Below are positions 34,264-42,034 of a stretch of 52,865 bases of DNA, piece after piece. The notes beneath the pieces are model-generated. The model ran no database searches. It worked only from the letters and a program-made list of their open reading frames with translations, and was not told where the DNA came from. Source of the stretch: JBDTMT01 sp033764095 (GTDB lineage Bacteria > Desulfobacterota > Binatia > HRBIN30 > CADEER01); assembly GCA_033764095.1 (NCBI GenBank), contig JANRJF010000071.1, positions 1 through 52,865 on the forward strand, written 5' to 3'. The position numbers and the translations under genes are program-made. The stretch's first letter is position 1. Every line of letters starts with the position of its first letter.

Positions 34264-35475
34264 ATGCGTTACGACGGCATGCAGCAGTGGCTCCGCGCCC
34301 GCCTCGTCCGGCGGCCGTGGTGGATGAACGCCCTGATGATCTTCTGCGCCGCGCTCGCCGCGGTGCAGATCCCGCTCGACCTGCTGCACACGCCGCTGGC
34401 GCGTGACGAGCAGGTCTGGTTCGGCGTCATGCTCACCGGCTGGGCGGCCAAGCTCGGCGAGCTGGCGCATCTCGTCGTGTACGCCGCCGGCGCCTACGGC
34501 TTCTGGCACATGCGCACCTGGATGTGGCCATGGGCGTCGCTGTACGCGGCGCAGGTCGGCTTCGCCATGGTGGTATGGACCGCCGTGCATCGCAGCGGTG
34601 CGCGCGCCGCCCTCGGCATCGGCGCCGGCCTGCTCTTCTACGGCCTGATCACCCGCGCGCTGTGGCGCGCCAAGCCGCTGTTCCAGGCGCCGCGCCTGCC
34701 GCTGGCGGCGCGCTACGGCGGCTGGGCGCTGGTGACCGGCGCCTCCTCCGGCATCGGCGCCGAGTTCGCCCGCGCGATCGCGCGCGACGGCATGCCGGTG
34801 GTGCTGACGGCGCGGCGCGGCGAGCGCCTGCGCGAGCTGGCGGCGGAGCTGGAGCAGGCACACGGCGTCGCGACGCGCGTGGTGGCGGCCGACCTCACCG
34901 TCGTCGCCGATTGCGCGCGACTCGCCGAGGCGGTCGCCGATCTCGACGTCTCGGTGGTCGTCGCCAACGCCGGCGCCGGCGTGGCCGGCCGCTTCGACGC
35001 CGCCGACCCCGACCGCCTGGTGGCGATGGTGCAGCTCAACTGCACCGCGCCGGTGGCGGTGATCAGCCGTCTGCTGCCGCGCCTCACACTGCGCCGGCGC
35101 GGTGCGGTGATCCTCACCGGCTCGACCGCCGCCTTCCAGCCGCTGCCCTTCCAGGCGGTCTACGCCGCCACCAAGGCCTTCGACCTCTTCCTCGGCGAAG
35201 CGCTGTGGGGCGAGTTGCAGGGCAGCGGCGTCGACGTACTGGTGCTGTCACCCGGTCCGGTCGAGACCGAGTTCGCCGACGTCGCCGGCTCGGTGCTCCC
35301 CGACTCCGACACCCCCGCCTACGTCGTCGGCGTGGCGATGAACGCGCTCGGCCACCAGGCGTCGGTTGTCCCTGGCTGGTTCAACTGGCTGCGCGCCAGC
35401 GCCATCCGCGTCACCCCGCGCCCGATCGCGACGCTGTTGGCGGGCCAGATCATGACCAAGTGGATGCGGGAATGA
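34264..35475 (+). CDS. Short-chain dehydrogenase/reductase with N-terminal membrane domain
   Basis: 403 residues. Residues ~20-140 hold three or four membrane helices (NALMIFCAALAAVQIPL, LAHLVVYAAGAYGFW, LYAAQVGFAMVVWTAV, GIGAGLLFYGLI). A classical SDR domain follows: cofactor motif TGASSGIG from T158, NAGAG, catalytic Ser in ILTGSTAAF and YAATK for Tyr/Lys. It would be a membrane-tethered NAD(P)(H) oxidoreductase acting on a lipophilic substrate. The start at 34264 is the first ATG after the repeat; an ATG 15 bases later is also possible. Fusion of an SDR to such a domain is uncommon. Confidence 0.85.
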   Translation: MRYDGMQQWLRARLVRRPWWMNALMIFCAALAAVQIPLDLLHTPLARDEQVWFGVMLTGWAAKLGELAHLVVYAAGAYGFWHMRTWMWPWASLYAAQVGFAMVVWTAVHRSGARAALGIGAGLLFYGLITRALWRAKPLFQAPRLPLAARYGGWALVTGASSGIGAEFARAIARDGMPVVLTARRGERLRELAAELEQAHGVATRVVAADLTVVADCARLAEAVADLDVSVVVANAGAGVAGRFDAADPDRLVAMVQLNCTAPVAVISRLLPRLTLRRRGAVILTGSTAAFQPLPFQAVYAATKAFDLFLGEALWGELQGSGVDVLVLSPGPVETEFADVAGSVLPDSDTPAYVVGVAMNALGHQASVVPGWFNWLRASAIRVTPRPIATLLAGQIMTKWMRE

Positions 35476-35481
35476 GGCGGG

Positions 35482-35558
35482 GCTGTCAGCTTTCAGCCAT
35501 CAGCTATCAGCTTTCAGCCGTCAGCTTTCACTGGTCGTCTGATGGCTGACAGCTGATG
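35482..35558. repeat. TCAGCTTTCAGC repeat with partial hairpin
   Basis: Six degenerate TCAGCYWTCAGC units (35485-35529) followed by a short inverted partner (GATGGCTGACAGCTGATG). Between convergent genes; the frameshifted tail of the PhzF gene runs into it. Confidence 0.8.
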
Positions 35559-36362
35559 CCGGTCCGCCATTTCACAGCAACTCGCCGCGCAGCACGGTGA
35601 CCGCCTGGCCGAAAGGCGGACGCGCTCCCCGGCAACCTCGACGCGCACCACGCCGCCGCGCGGCGACGCCTGGTAGCCGGTCATCGCCGTCCTGCCGAGC
35701 CTGGCGCCCCAGTGCACCGCCAGGGCGCAGTGCGCCGAGCCGGTGACCGGATCCTCGTCGATGCCGTGTGCCGGGGCGAAGAAACGCGAGACGAAATCGT
35801 ACTGCGGCTGGTCGCCGCGTGCGGTGACGCAGATGCCGGTGTCGGCGACCTGTTGCAGGCGGCGCAGGTCGGGGCGCAACCCGCGCACCGCGGCGGCCGA
35901 CTCGAGCTCGACCAGCCCCATGGTGCGGGTGCGGTGGCTGTGCACGACCGGCGCGCCGAGCGCCTCGAGCATCGCCGCCGGCAGCGGCTCGCCGAGCGAC
36001 GGCAGCGCCGGGAAATCGAGACCGATCCAGTCGCCGTCGCGCCAGGCGCGCAGCACGCCGCTGGCGGTGTGGAACGCGATCGGCGCGCCGGCCGGTGCGA
36101 CGCCCTCGCTCCACAGCGCGTGCGCGCTGGCCAGCGTGGCGTGGCCGCACAACGGCACCTCGACCGTCGGCGTGAACCAGCGCAGCGCGAAGCCATCGTC
36201 GCGCCGCCACAGGAACGCGGTCTCGGCGAGGTTCATCTCGGCGGCGACGCGTTGCAGCCAGGCGGCGTCGCGCGGCGGATCCAGCAGACAGACCGCGGCG
36301 GGGTTGCCGCGGAACGGCTCCGGGGTGAAAGCGTCGACCTGGACGATGCGCAGCGTGCTCAT
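35514..36362 (-). CDS. PhzF-family isomerase, 3' end frameshifted
   Basis: 282 residues as the sequence stands. PhzF-like proteins isomerise or epimerise small ring compounds without cofactor. Visible motifs: VDAFTPEPFRGNPAAV, the catalytic Glu in NLAETAFL, VPLCGHATLASAHAL and DEDPVTGSAHCALAVHW. Near the end, VRVEVAGERVRLS should continue as GQAVTVLRGELL with a stop at 35572. That sequence is present, but one frame away: a single base appears to be missing around 35609-35611. As read, the protein instead ends in an unrelated Cys/Arg-rich tail encoded by repeat DNA. All catalytic parts lie before the shift. It may be a genuine recent mutation or a sequencing error. Confidence 0.85.
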   Translation of the reverse strand: MSTLRIVQVDAFTPEPFRGNPAAVCLLDPPRDAAWLQRVAAEMNLAETAFLWRRDDGFALRWFTPTVEVPLCGHATLASAHALWSEGVAPAGAPIAFHTASGVLRAWRDGDWIGLDFPALPSLGEPLPAAMLEALGAPVVHSHRTRTMGLVELESAAAVRGLRPDLRRLQQVADTGICVTARGDQPQYDFVSRFFAPAHGIDEDPVTGSAHCALAVHWGARLGRTAMTGYQASPRGGVVRVEVAGERVRLSARRSPCCAASCCEMADRHQLSAIRRPVKADG

Positions 36363-36413
36363 GCCCGTCGGCTAGCGGCTAGCGCCCCGACGCCTCAAGC
36401 GCTTTCGACAAAG

Positions 36414-36480
36414 TTCTTCACCACAACGACACCCCGACACCACGTCAGCCGTTGTGTCGTGGTGCCGTTGTGGTGAAGAA
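36414..36480. repeat. Hairpin repeat, CACAACGACAC family
   Basis: Arms 36414-36443 and 36451-36480, outermost 20 bases nearly perfect (TTCTTCACCACAACGACACC with GTGCCGTTGTGGTGAAGAA). It fills the divergent gap between PhzF and YceH and ends 8 bases before the YceH ATG. Confidence 0.92.
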
Positions 36481-36488
36481 ACGATGGG

Positions 36489-37169
36489 ATGGATCCTGAA
36501 GTCAGACTACAGCCGCTGGAAGCGCGCCTGCTCGGCGTGCTGGTCGAGAAGGCGCTCACCACCCCGGAGGGCTATCCGCTCTCGCTCAACGCCGCGGTGC
36601 TGGGCGCCAACCAGAAGAGCAACCGCGACCCGGTGCTGGCGCTGTCCGACGACGAGGTGTCGGACGCGCTCGACGGCCTGATCGACAAGCAGCTGGTGCG
36701 CAAGGTGTTCCCCGGCGCCAGCCGGGTGGACAAGTACGCCCACACCGGCACCTCGACGTTGAAGGTCGAGATCAGCCAGCTGGCGCTGCTCGCCGAGCTG
36801 CTGATGCGCGGCCCGCAGTCGCTCGCCGAGCTACGCGCCCGCACCGCGCGCATGGTGCCGATCGACACCGCCGAGCGCCTGCACGAGCTGCTCGACCCGC
36901 TGGAGGCGCGCGGCATGGTCGCGCGCGTCCCAGCCGGTCACGGCTCACGCGTCGAGCGCGTCGTGCAGTGCCTGTGCCCCGACCTGCACCCGCTGGAGAC
37001 GCACGGCGTCGCCCCCGCGGCGAGCCCCGGTGGCGCGCCCGAGGAAGCTTCGGTCGCCACCCGCGCCGCGCTCGCCGAGCGCATCACCGCCCTCGAAGCG
37101 ACGGTGGAGCGGCTGCAGCGCCAACTGCGCGGCCTGGCCGGCAAGCTCGGCGAGCCGCTGGAGGACTGA
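36489..37169 (+). CDS. yceH: YceH/DUF480 family protein
   Basis: 226 residues with two winged-helix-like domains. The N-terminal signature is clear (LEARLLGVLVEKALTTPEGYPLSLNA, then ACNQKSNR-type GANQKSNRDPV). A second wHTH (LLAELLMRGPQSLAELRARTARM) and a C-terminal coiled coil (ERITALEATVERLQRQLRGLAGKL) follow. The family is conserved in proteobacteria; its role is not established, though DNA binding is likely from the fold. The start is the ATG at 36489, almost touching the repeat. Confidence 0.9.
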   Translation: MDPEVRLQPLEARLLGVLVEKALTTPEGYPLSLNAAVLGANQKSNRDPVLALSDDEVSDALDGLIDKQLVRKVFPGASRVDKYAHTGTSTLKVEISQLALLAELLMRGPQSLAELRARTARMVPIDTAERLHELLDPLEARGMVARVPAGHGSRVERVVQCLCPDLHPLETHGVAPAASPGGAPEEASVATRAALAERITALEATVERLQRQLRGLAGKLGEPLED

Positions 37170-37172
37170 GAG

Positions 37173-37261
37173 GATTCACCACAGGGACACGGAGGCACGA
37201 AGGATCACCACGCTCGGACTCGGTGCTTCTCTCCGTGTTTCGGTGCCTCTGGGGTGAATTC
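37173..37261. repeat. Imperfect hairpin repeat, ACACGGAGGCAC family
   Basis: ATTCACCACAGGGACACGGA at 37175 faces CTCCGTGTTTCGGTGCCTCT and GGTGAATTC near 37231-37261, with several mismatches. It lies between the co-directional yceH and mla genes. Confidence 0.75.
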
Positions 37262-37309
37262 CTCGACCTGCTTCGCCTTACCCACATCCTCCGCTATGGT
37301 GCCGCTTCC

Positions 37310-38110
37310 GTGTCCGCCTCTTCCCCCGATCACCTCGCCTTTGACGCCGTCTCGATGGCGTTCGGCGAGCGGCGCGTCTTCGACCGCCTGTCGTTCCGCT
37401 TTCCGGCCGGCCACATCGCCGTCATCCTCGGCGGCAGCGGCTCGGGCAAGAGCACCGCGCTGCGGCTGATCGGCGGCCTGATCCAGCCGACCAGCGGCCG
37501 CGTGCTGGTCGACAGCGAGGACGTCACCCAGCTCGGCGAGCGCGCCCTGTACCGGGTGCGCGGCAAGCTCGGCATGCTGTTCCAGGGCGGCGCGCTGCTC
37601 GACGCGATGACGGTCTTCGAGAACTGCGCCTTCCCGCTGCGCGAGCGCACGCGGCTCGACGTGGCGGCGATCGCGGCGCGGGTGCGCGAGTGTCTGGACG
37701 CCGTCGGCCTGGCGGACGCCGAGGCGCTGCTACCGAGCCAGCTCTCCGGCGGCATGGTCAAGCGCGCCGCGCTGGCGCGCGCCATCGTCATGCGGCCGAC
37801 CATCCTGCTCTGCGACGAGCCGTTCTCCGGCCTCGATCCGATCTCGGCGCGGCGCATCGAGGCGCTGCTGGTCGAACTCAACGCGCGCTTCGGCATGACC
37901 GTGGTGGTGGTCTCGCACGACATCGCCTCGACCATGCGCATGGCCACGCAGGTGCTGGTGCTGCTGCCCGACGGTGCCGTCGCGGGCACGCCGGAGGAGT
38001 TGCAGCGCAGCACCGACCCGCGCGTCGCCTCGTTCCTCAACCCCGACGTCGACGCCGCGCTGGCGCGCAGCGCGACGGTCGAGCGCACGCCGGGAGCGAT
38101 GGCGTGGTGA
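37310..38110 (+). CDS. mlaF: Phospholipid ABC transporter ATP-binding protein MlaF
   Basis: 266 residues from a GTG; no in-frame ATG fits. Walker A GGSGSGKST (41-49), Q-loop LGMLFQGGALLDAMTVFEN (the FQ-x-GALLDS form typical of MlaF/Ttg2A), signature LSGGMVKR, Walker B ILLCDEPFSGLD and switch His in VSHDI. It powers phospholipid movement between inner and outer membranes with MlaE and MlaD. The stop overlaps the permease start by 4 bases. First gene of a five-gene mla operon. Confidence 0.93.
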   Translation: MSASSPDHLAFDAVSMAFGERRVFDRLSFRFPAGHIAVILGGSGSGKSTALRLIGGLIQPTSGRVLVDSEDVTQLGERALYRVRGKLGMLFQGGALLDAMTVFENCAFPLRERTRLDVAAIAARVRECLDAVGLADAEALLPSQLSGGMVKRAALARAIVMRPTILLCDEPFSGLDPISARRIEALLVELNARFGMTVVVVSHDIASTMRMATQVLVLLPDGAVAGTPEELQRSTDPRVASFLNPDVDAALARSATVERTPGAMAW

Positions 38111-38880
38111 CGCCGATTGCCGACCTCGGCTTCGCCTCGCTGCGCTTCGTCGAGGAGCTCGGACGGATGGCGCGCTTCGCCGCCGCCGTCGCGCGCTGCC
38201 TGGCGACGCCCCCGCCGCGCGTCGGCCGCTTCGTCGACGAGCTGTTCAAGCTCGGCGTGCTGTCGCTGCTGATCATCTGCCTGTGCGGCACCGCGGTCGG
38301 CGCGGTGCTCGGGCTGCAGGGCTACAACACGCTGGTGCGCTTCGGCGCCGCCGACTCGCTCGGCGCCGTGGTCGGCCTGAGCCTGATCCGCGAGCTCGGC
38401 CCGGTGTTGACCGCGCTGCTCGCCACCGGCCGCGCCGGCTCGGCGACCACCGCCGAGATCGGCACCATGGTGGTCACCGAGCAGCTCGACGGGCTGCGCA
38501 TGATGTCGGTCGATCCGGTGCACTACGTCGTCGCGCCGAAGGCGCTGGCGATGCTGGTGGTCATGCCGCTGCTGTCGGCGCTGTTCATCGTCTTCGGCAT
38601 CTTCGGCGGCTACGCCATCGGCGTCGGCCTGATGGGGCTCGACGCCGGCCGCTACATGACCAGCCTGAGCGACTCGGTCGACTTCGGTTCCGACGTCGCC
38701 GGCAGCCTGGTCAAGGCGCTGGTGTTCGGCGCCCTGGTCGGCCTGATCTCCACGTACAAGGGATTCACCACCGCGCCGACCTCGGCCGGCGTCAGCCGCG
38801 CCACCACCTCGACGGTGGTGGTGGCCTCGGTCAGCATCCTGGTCTTCGACTATTTCATCACCGCGCTGTGGGGAGTGTGA
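38107..38880 (+). CDS. mlaE: Phospholipid ABC transporter permease MlaE
   Basis: 257 residues with five or six membrane segments. MlaE-family motifs include LGLQGYNTLVRFGA, the conserved LIRELGPVLTALLATGRAGSA, EIGTMVVTEQLDGLRMM and a GFTTAPTSAGVSRATTSTVV C-terminal loop. The GTG at 38107 overlaps the mlaF stop (GTGA); a GTG one codon earlier is equivalent. Forms the inner-membrane core that hands lipid to or from the MlaD hexamer. Confidence 0.93.
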   Translation: MTPIADLGFASLRFVEELGRMARFAAAVARCLATPPPRVGRFVDELFKLGVLSLLIICLCGTAVGAVLGLQGYNTLVRFGAADSLGAVVGLSLIRELGPVLTALLATGRAGSATTAEIGTMVVTEQLDGLRMMSVDPVHYVVAPKALAMLVVMPLLSALFIVFGIFGGYAIGVGLMGLDAGRYMTSLSDSVDFGSDVAGSLVKALVFGALVGLISTYKGFTTAPTSAGVSRATTSTVVVASVSILVFDYFITALWGV

Positions 38881-38884
38881 GCAC

Positions 38885-39358
38885 ATGCGCCGTTCGCCAA
38901 CCCGTGACCTGCTCGTCGGCGGCTTCGTGCTCGCCGGCCTCGCCACTATCGCCTACCTGTCGCTGAGCATCGGTGGCATCGCCTACAGCGGCCCGAAAGG
39001 CCTCAAGGTGTACGCCGACTTCGACGAGATCGGCGGCCTCAAACCGCGCGCCCCGGTGGTCGTCTCCGGCGTCAAGGTCGGCGAGATCGAGTCGATCGGG
39101 CTGGCCGACGACTACCGCGCCCGGGTGCGCTTCGACCTCGACCCGAGCCTCAAGCTGCCGGTCGACACCACCGCCTCGATCGTCACCTCCGGCGTGCTCG
39201 GCGACCGCTACGTCTCGCTGCAGCCGGGCGCCGAGGATGACTTGCTGAAGTCGGGCGACCGGATAGAGTTCGTTGAATCGGCGGTGATTCTCGAGCGCAT
39301 GATCGGCAAGCTGATCCACAACGCCAACGTCGGCGGCAGCGGCGAGGACGCCAAGTGA
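38885..39358 (+). CDS. mlaD: MCE-domain protein MlaD
   Basis: 157 residues: one N-terminal membrane helix (LLVGGFVLAGLATIAYLSLSI) and a single MCE domain (GLKVYADFDEIGGLKPRAPV, VSGVKVGEIESIGL, IVTSGVLGDRYVSLQPG). The length and single MCE domain are those of MlaD, which forms a periplasmic hexameric ring on the MlaFE transporter. It begins 4 bases after mlaE and overlaps the mlaA start by 4 bases. Confidence 0.93.
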   Translation: MRRSPTRDLLVGGFVLAGLATIAYLSLSIGGIAYSGPKGLKVYADFDEIGGLKPRAPVVVSGVKVGEIESIGLADDYRARVRFDLDPSLKLPVDTTASIVTSGVLGDRYVSLQPGAEDDLLKSGDRIEFVESAVILERMIGKLIHNANVGGSGEDAK

Positions 39359-40131
39359 GGCCGCTCCGCCTGCTGCTCGTCGCGTTCACCCTGCTCACCG
39401 GCTGCGCCACCATCGAGCCGCCGCAGCCGGACAACGACCCCTACGAGCACCTCAACCGCGACATCTTCGCCTTCAACGAGGCGATCGACCAGTGGGGCCT
39501 GGAGCCGGTGGCACGCGGCTGGAACTGGCTGACGCCGGAGGTCGTGCAACGCGGCTTCGTGAACTTCTTCAACAACCTGCGCCTACCAATCGTGCTGACC
39601 AACGACATCCTGCAGGGTCGGCCGCGCTGGGTGGCGGAGACCATCGGCCGCTTCCAGGCGAACACGTTCCTCGGCTTCTTCGGCTTCTGGGACATCGCCG
39701 CCGACTTCGGCGTTCCGCCGCATGTGCAGGACAGCGGCCTGACGCTGGCCCGCGCCGGCATCAAGCCCGGGCCGTTCCTGATGGCGCCGGTGCTCGGGCC
39801 GACCAACCTGCGCGACCTGCTCGGCTTCGGCATCGACACCATGCTCAACATCTACCCGTTCTTCGTGAACATCCCGTACGTCACCATCACCGCCGGCGGC
39901 ATCGACATCGTCAACCGGCGCTCGCGCGCGCTCGACCAGGTGGACGAGGCGCGGCGCGCCTCGGTCGACTTCTACTCCTTCGTGCGCAACGCGTACGTGC
40001 AGCGGCGCTGGCGCGAGGTGGTCGGCGAGCAGCCGGCCGGCGGCGCGCAAGCGGAGGACCTGTACGATGTGGAGATCTTCGAGGATCAGGTCGAGGAAGG
40101 CGGCGACCCGGGTGAGCCGAATGCTCCGTAA
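39355..40131 (+). CDS. mlaA: Outer-membrane lipoprotein MlaA (VacJ)
   Basis: 258 residues with a lipobox (LLTGC) and the VacJ core: NDPYEHLNRDIFAFNEAIDQW, GFVNFFNNLRLPIVLTNDILQG, FWDIAADFGVPPH and the GPFLMAPVLGPTNLRDLLGFGID block. MlaA sits in the outer membrane and extracts mislocalised phospholipid from the outer leaflet to MlaC. A C-terminal acidic extension (~225-258) is less conserved. The GTG start overlaps mlaD (GTGA). Confidence 0.93.
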   Translation: MRPLRLLLVAFTLLTGCATIEPPQPDNDPYEHLNRDIFAFNEAIDQWGLEPVARGWNWLTPEVVQRGFVNFFNNLRLPIVLTNDILQGRPRWVAETIGRFQANTFLGFFGFWDIAADFGVPPHVQDSGLTLARAGIKPGPFLMAPVLGPTNLRDLLGFGIDTMLNIYPFFVNIPYVTITAGGIDIVNRRSRALDQVDEARRASVDFYSFVRNAYVQRRWREVVGEQPAGGAQAEDLYDVEIFEDQVEEGGDPGEPNAP

Positions 40132-40744
40132 CGCCAGGGCCGGGCTGCTGGCGGCGGCGCTGCTGGCCCTCGCCGCCGGTGCGGCGCGCGCCGAGTCGCC
40201 CAGCCAGGTCGTCGACGGGCTCGCCTCGCAGGTGATCGCCGTGCTCAAGGACGGACAGTTGTCCTCCGGCCAGAAGCGCGACCGCATCGAGCAGATCGCG
40301 TACAACGCGATCGATTTCGTCACCCTCTCGAAGCTGGTGCTGGCACGCAACTGGGCCAAGTTCTCGCCCGAGCAGCGCACCCAGTTCGAGGCCGAGTTCA
40401 AGCGCCACCTGTCGATGACCTACGGCCGCAACATCGACAACTACCAGAACGAGAAGGTGCAGATCACCGGCGAGCGCCCCGAGTCGCGCGGCGACGTCAC
40501 CGTGCAGAGCAAGATCCTGCGCGGCAGCGCCAGCGAGAACATCGCCGTCGACTACCGCCTGCGCCAGGCCGACGGGCAGTGGAAGATCATCGACGTGATC
40601 ATCGAAGGCGTCAGCCTGGTGTCGAACTTCCGCTCGCAGTTCCAGGATATCGTCGCCCAGGGCGGCCCGCAGAAGCTGCTGACACTGCTGGCCGACAAGA
40701 ACGCGTCGGGCGAGTCGCTGCAGGCGCCGGGGGTGAAGGACTAG
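40121..40744 (+). CDS. mlaC: Periplasmic phospholipid-binding protein MlaC
   Basis: 207 residues with a signal peptide ending near GAARAE. MlaC/Ttg2D elements: YNAIDFVTLSKLVLARNWAKFSPEQRTQFEAEF, LSMTYGRNIDNYQNEKV, and DYRLRQADGQWKIIDVIIEGVSLVSNFRSQF. It shuttles phospholipid between MlaA and MlaD. I used the ATG at 40121 with GGTGA upstream; a GTG at 40112 is possible. The stop codon TAG is supplied by the first unit of the GGCTGTTAG repeat. No mlaB is present. Confidence 0.93.
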   Translation: MLRNARAGLLAAALLALAAGAARAESPSQVVDGLASQVIAVLKDGQLSSGQKRDRIEQIAYNAIDFVTLSKLVLARNWAKFSPEQRTQFEAEFKRHLSMTYGRNIDNYQNEKVQITGERPESRGDVTVQSKILRGSASENIAVDYRLRQADGQWKIIDVIIEGVSLVSNFRSQFQDIVAQGGPQKLLTLLADKNASGESLQAPGVKD

Positions 40745-40794
40745 GCGGCTAGGCTGTTCGCGCCCCCTAACCGCCTAGCAGCCTAACAGCCTAA
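40741..40794. repeat. Hairpin repeat, CCTAACAGC family, shared terminator position
   Basis: CTAGGCGGCTAGGCTGTT and the downstream AACCGCCTAGCAGCCTAACA face each other. The stop codons of mlaC (TAG, 40742-40744) and of the convergent EF-hand gene (TAG, 40791-40793) both lie in repeat units. Confidence 0.85.
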
Positions 40795-41282
40795 AATTTC
40801 TTGTTGATGATGTTCGGCACCACGTACGGCAGGTCGACGTTCTGATAGAGCGTCGTCTGCGCCCAGGCCTCGTGTTCCTGTTTGCGCAGGATGCCGTCGG
40901 CGTTGGTGTCGGCCTTGTCGAAGGTGTCCTTCAGCGTCGGTGAGGCCTGCGCCTCGTCGCGACTGATCGAGCCGTCGCCGTCCTTGTCGGCGTCGGCCCA
41001 GGCCTTGGTCTTCTCGGTCAGGTACACGCCGATCTCGTAGACGGTGACGATGCGGTCGTTGTCCTTGTCGACGGCGGCAAAGGCGTCGCCGGAGAAGCCG
41101 CCCTTGATCGCCTCGTCGCGCGACAGCGAGCCGCTGTTGTCGAGGTCGGCGCTGTCGAAACGCACCTTCACGTCGCGCGGGATGAGGTCGGGCGTCGGCA
41201 TGCGCGGCGCCAGCGTCGGCGCCGGCTGCGCCTGCACGGCGGCGGCCGCCAGCAGCGCGATCAGAACGGCGAGCTTGTTCAC
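40791..41282 (-). CDS. Exported EF-hand protein
   Basis: 163 residues with a signal peptide ending near AVQAQ. Four EF-hand loops are visible: DLDNSGSLSRDE, DKDNDRIVTVYE, DKDGDGSISRDE and DTNADGILRKQE. It should bind calcium in the periplasm or outside. The GTG start overlaps the DUF1269 stop by 4 bases. The role is unknown. The C-terminal PYVVPNIINKKF tail is not part of an EF-hand. Confidence 0.85.
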   Translation of the reverse strand: MNKLAVLIALLAAAAVQAQPAPTLAPRMPTPDLIPRDVKVRFDSADLDNSGSLSRDEAIKGGFSGDAFAAVDKDNDRIVTVYEIGVYLTEKTKAWADADKDGDGSISRDEAQASPTLKDTFDKADTNADGILRKQEHEAWAQTTLYQNVDLPYVVPNIINKKF

Positions 41283-41773
41283 GCGCCCGCCTTGGCGCTG
41301 AGCGCCTCTTGCAGCTTGCTCTCGTCCTCGTGCGACAGGGAGGTCTTCAACACCTTGCCGCCGACCCCGTGCAGCGCCTCCAGCACCTTGTCCGGCGTCG
41401 CCTTGCGCACGAGCACGAACAGCGCCGAGCTACCCGGCTGCAGGGTCGAGGCGAGCTCCTTCATGAACTTGTCGTCGATGCCGATATCGGAGAGCGCGCC
41501 GGCGGCGGCGCCGGCGGCGGCGCCGACCGCGGCGCCGAGCAGCGGGTTGAGGAAGATGGTGCCGATCAGCAGGCCCCAGAAGCCGCCGCCGAGCGCGCCG
41601 GCGGCGGGCAACGGGTAGCTCTGGTGCAGCTTCACGTTGCCGTCGGCCTTGCGGACCGCGACCACCGCGTCCTCCAGGTCGATGAGGTACTCCTTCTGCA
41701 TCTTCAGCAGCTCGAGGCGGACCTCGTCGGCCTTGAACTCGGCGTCGAACCCAATCACCACCAGATCGCTCAT
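41279..41773 (-). CDS. DUF1269 family protein
   Basis: 164 residues from an ATG with GGAG upstream. DUF1269 features: MSDLVVIGFD start, an alpha/beta domain (DEVRLELLKMQKEYLIDLEDAVVAVR), a central hydrophobic Gly/Ala stretch (GGGFWGLLIGTIFLNPLLGAAVGAAAGAAAG) and a C-terminal domain with SSALFVLVRKATPDKVLEAL. Such proteins are membrane-associated and often occur near stress genes; no biochemical role is agreed. It is coupled to the EF-hand gene. Confidence 0.88.
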   Translation of the reverse strand: MSDLVVIGFDAEFKADEVRLELLKMQKEYLIDLEDAVVAVRKADGNVKLHQSYPLPAAGALGGGFWGLLIGTIFLNPLLGAAVGAAAGAAAGALSDIGIDDKFMKELASTLQPGSSALFVLVRKATPDKVLEALHGVGGKVLKTSLSHEDESKLQEALSAKAGA

Positions 41774-41829
41774 GCGCGTCTCCTCTCGTCCGCGCATTCC
41801 AGCCGATGCGGGGAGGAAGTCAACCCGAG

Positions 41830-41993
41830 GAGCGTGCTGACGTGCGGAGGTGCTGACGTTCCGCGGAGGCCTTTGGCCGAGCAGCGATCGCTGCCTCTCC
41901 ATCGAAAGCTCACCCCTGCCCCAGCACGTCCACACGTCGGCACATCAGCACGCCCACACGTCCGCACGTCCACCCTCCACACGCCCGCACGCT
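41830..41993. repeat. GCACGTCCACACGTC tandem repeat with partial hairpin
   Basis: The right part (41924-41993) holds seven or so degenerate CACGTCSRCACGTC units. The left part (41830-41859) carries the complementary GTGCTGACGTGCGGAGGTGC. It lies in the divergent gap between DUF1269 and apaG. Confidence 0.8.
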
Positions 41994-42034
41994 CCTGGGT
42001 TGACCGTCTGCCGCGTTCTCGGTACGCCGCCGGT

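Noticed and set aside
41924..41993. Possible CRISPR-like array of GCACGTC units
   Set aside because: Units are contiguous and degenerate with no unique spacers of constant length, and no cas genes are present.
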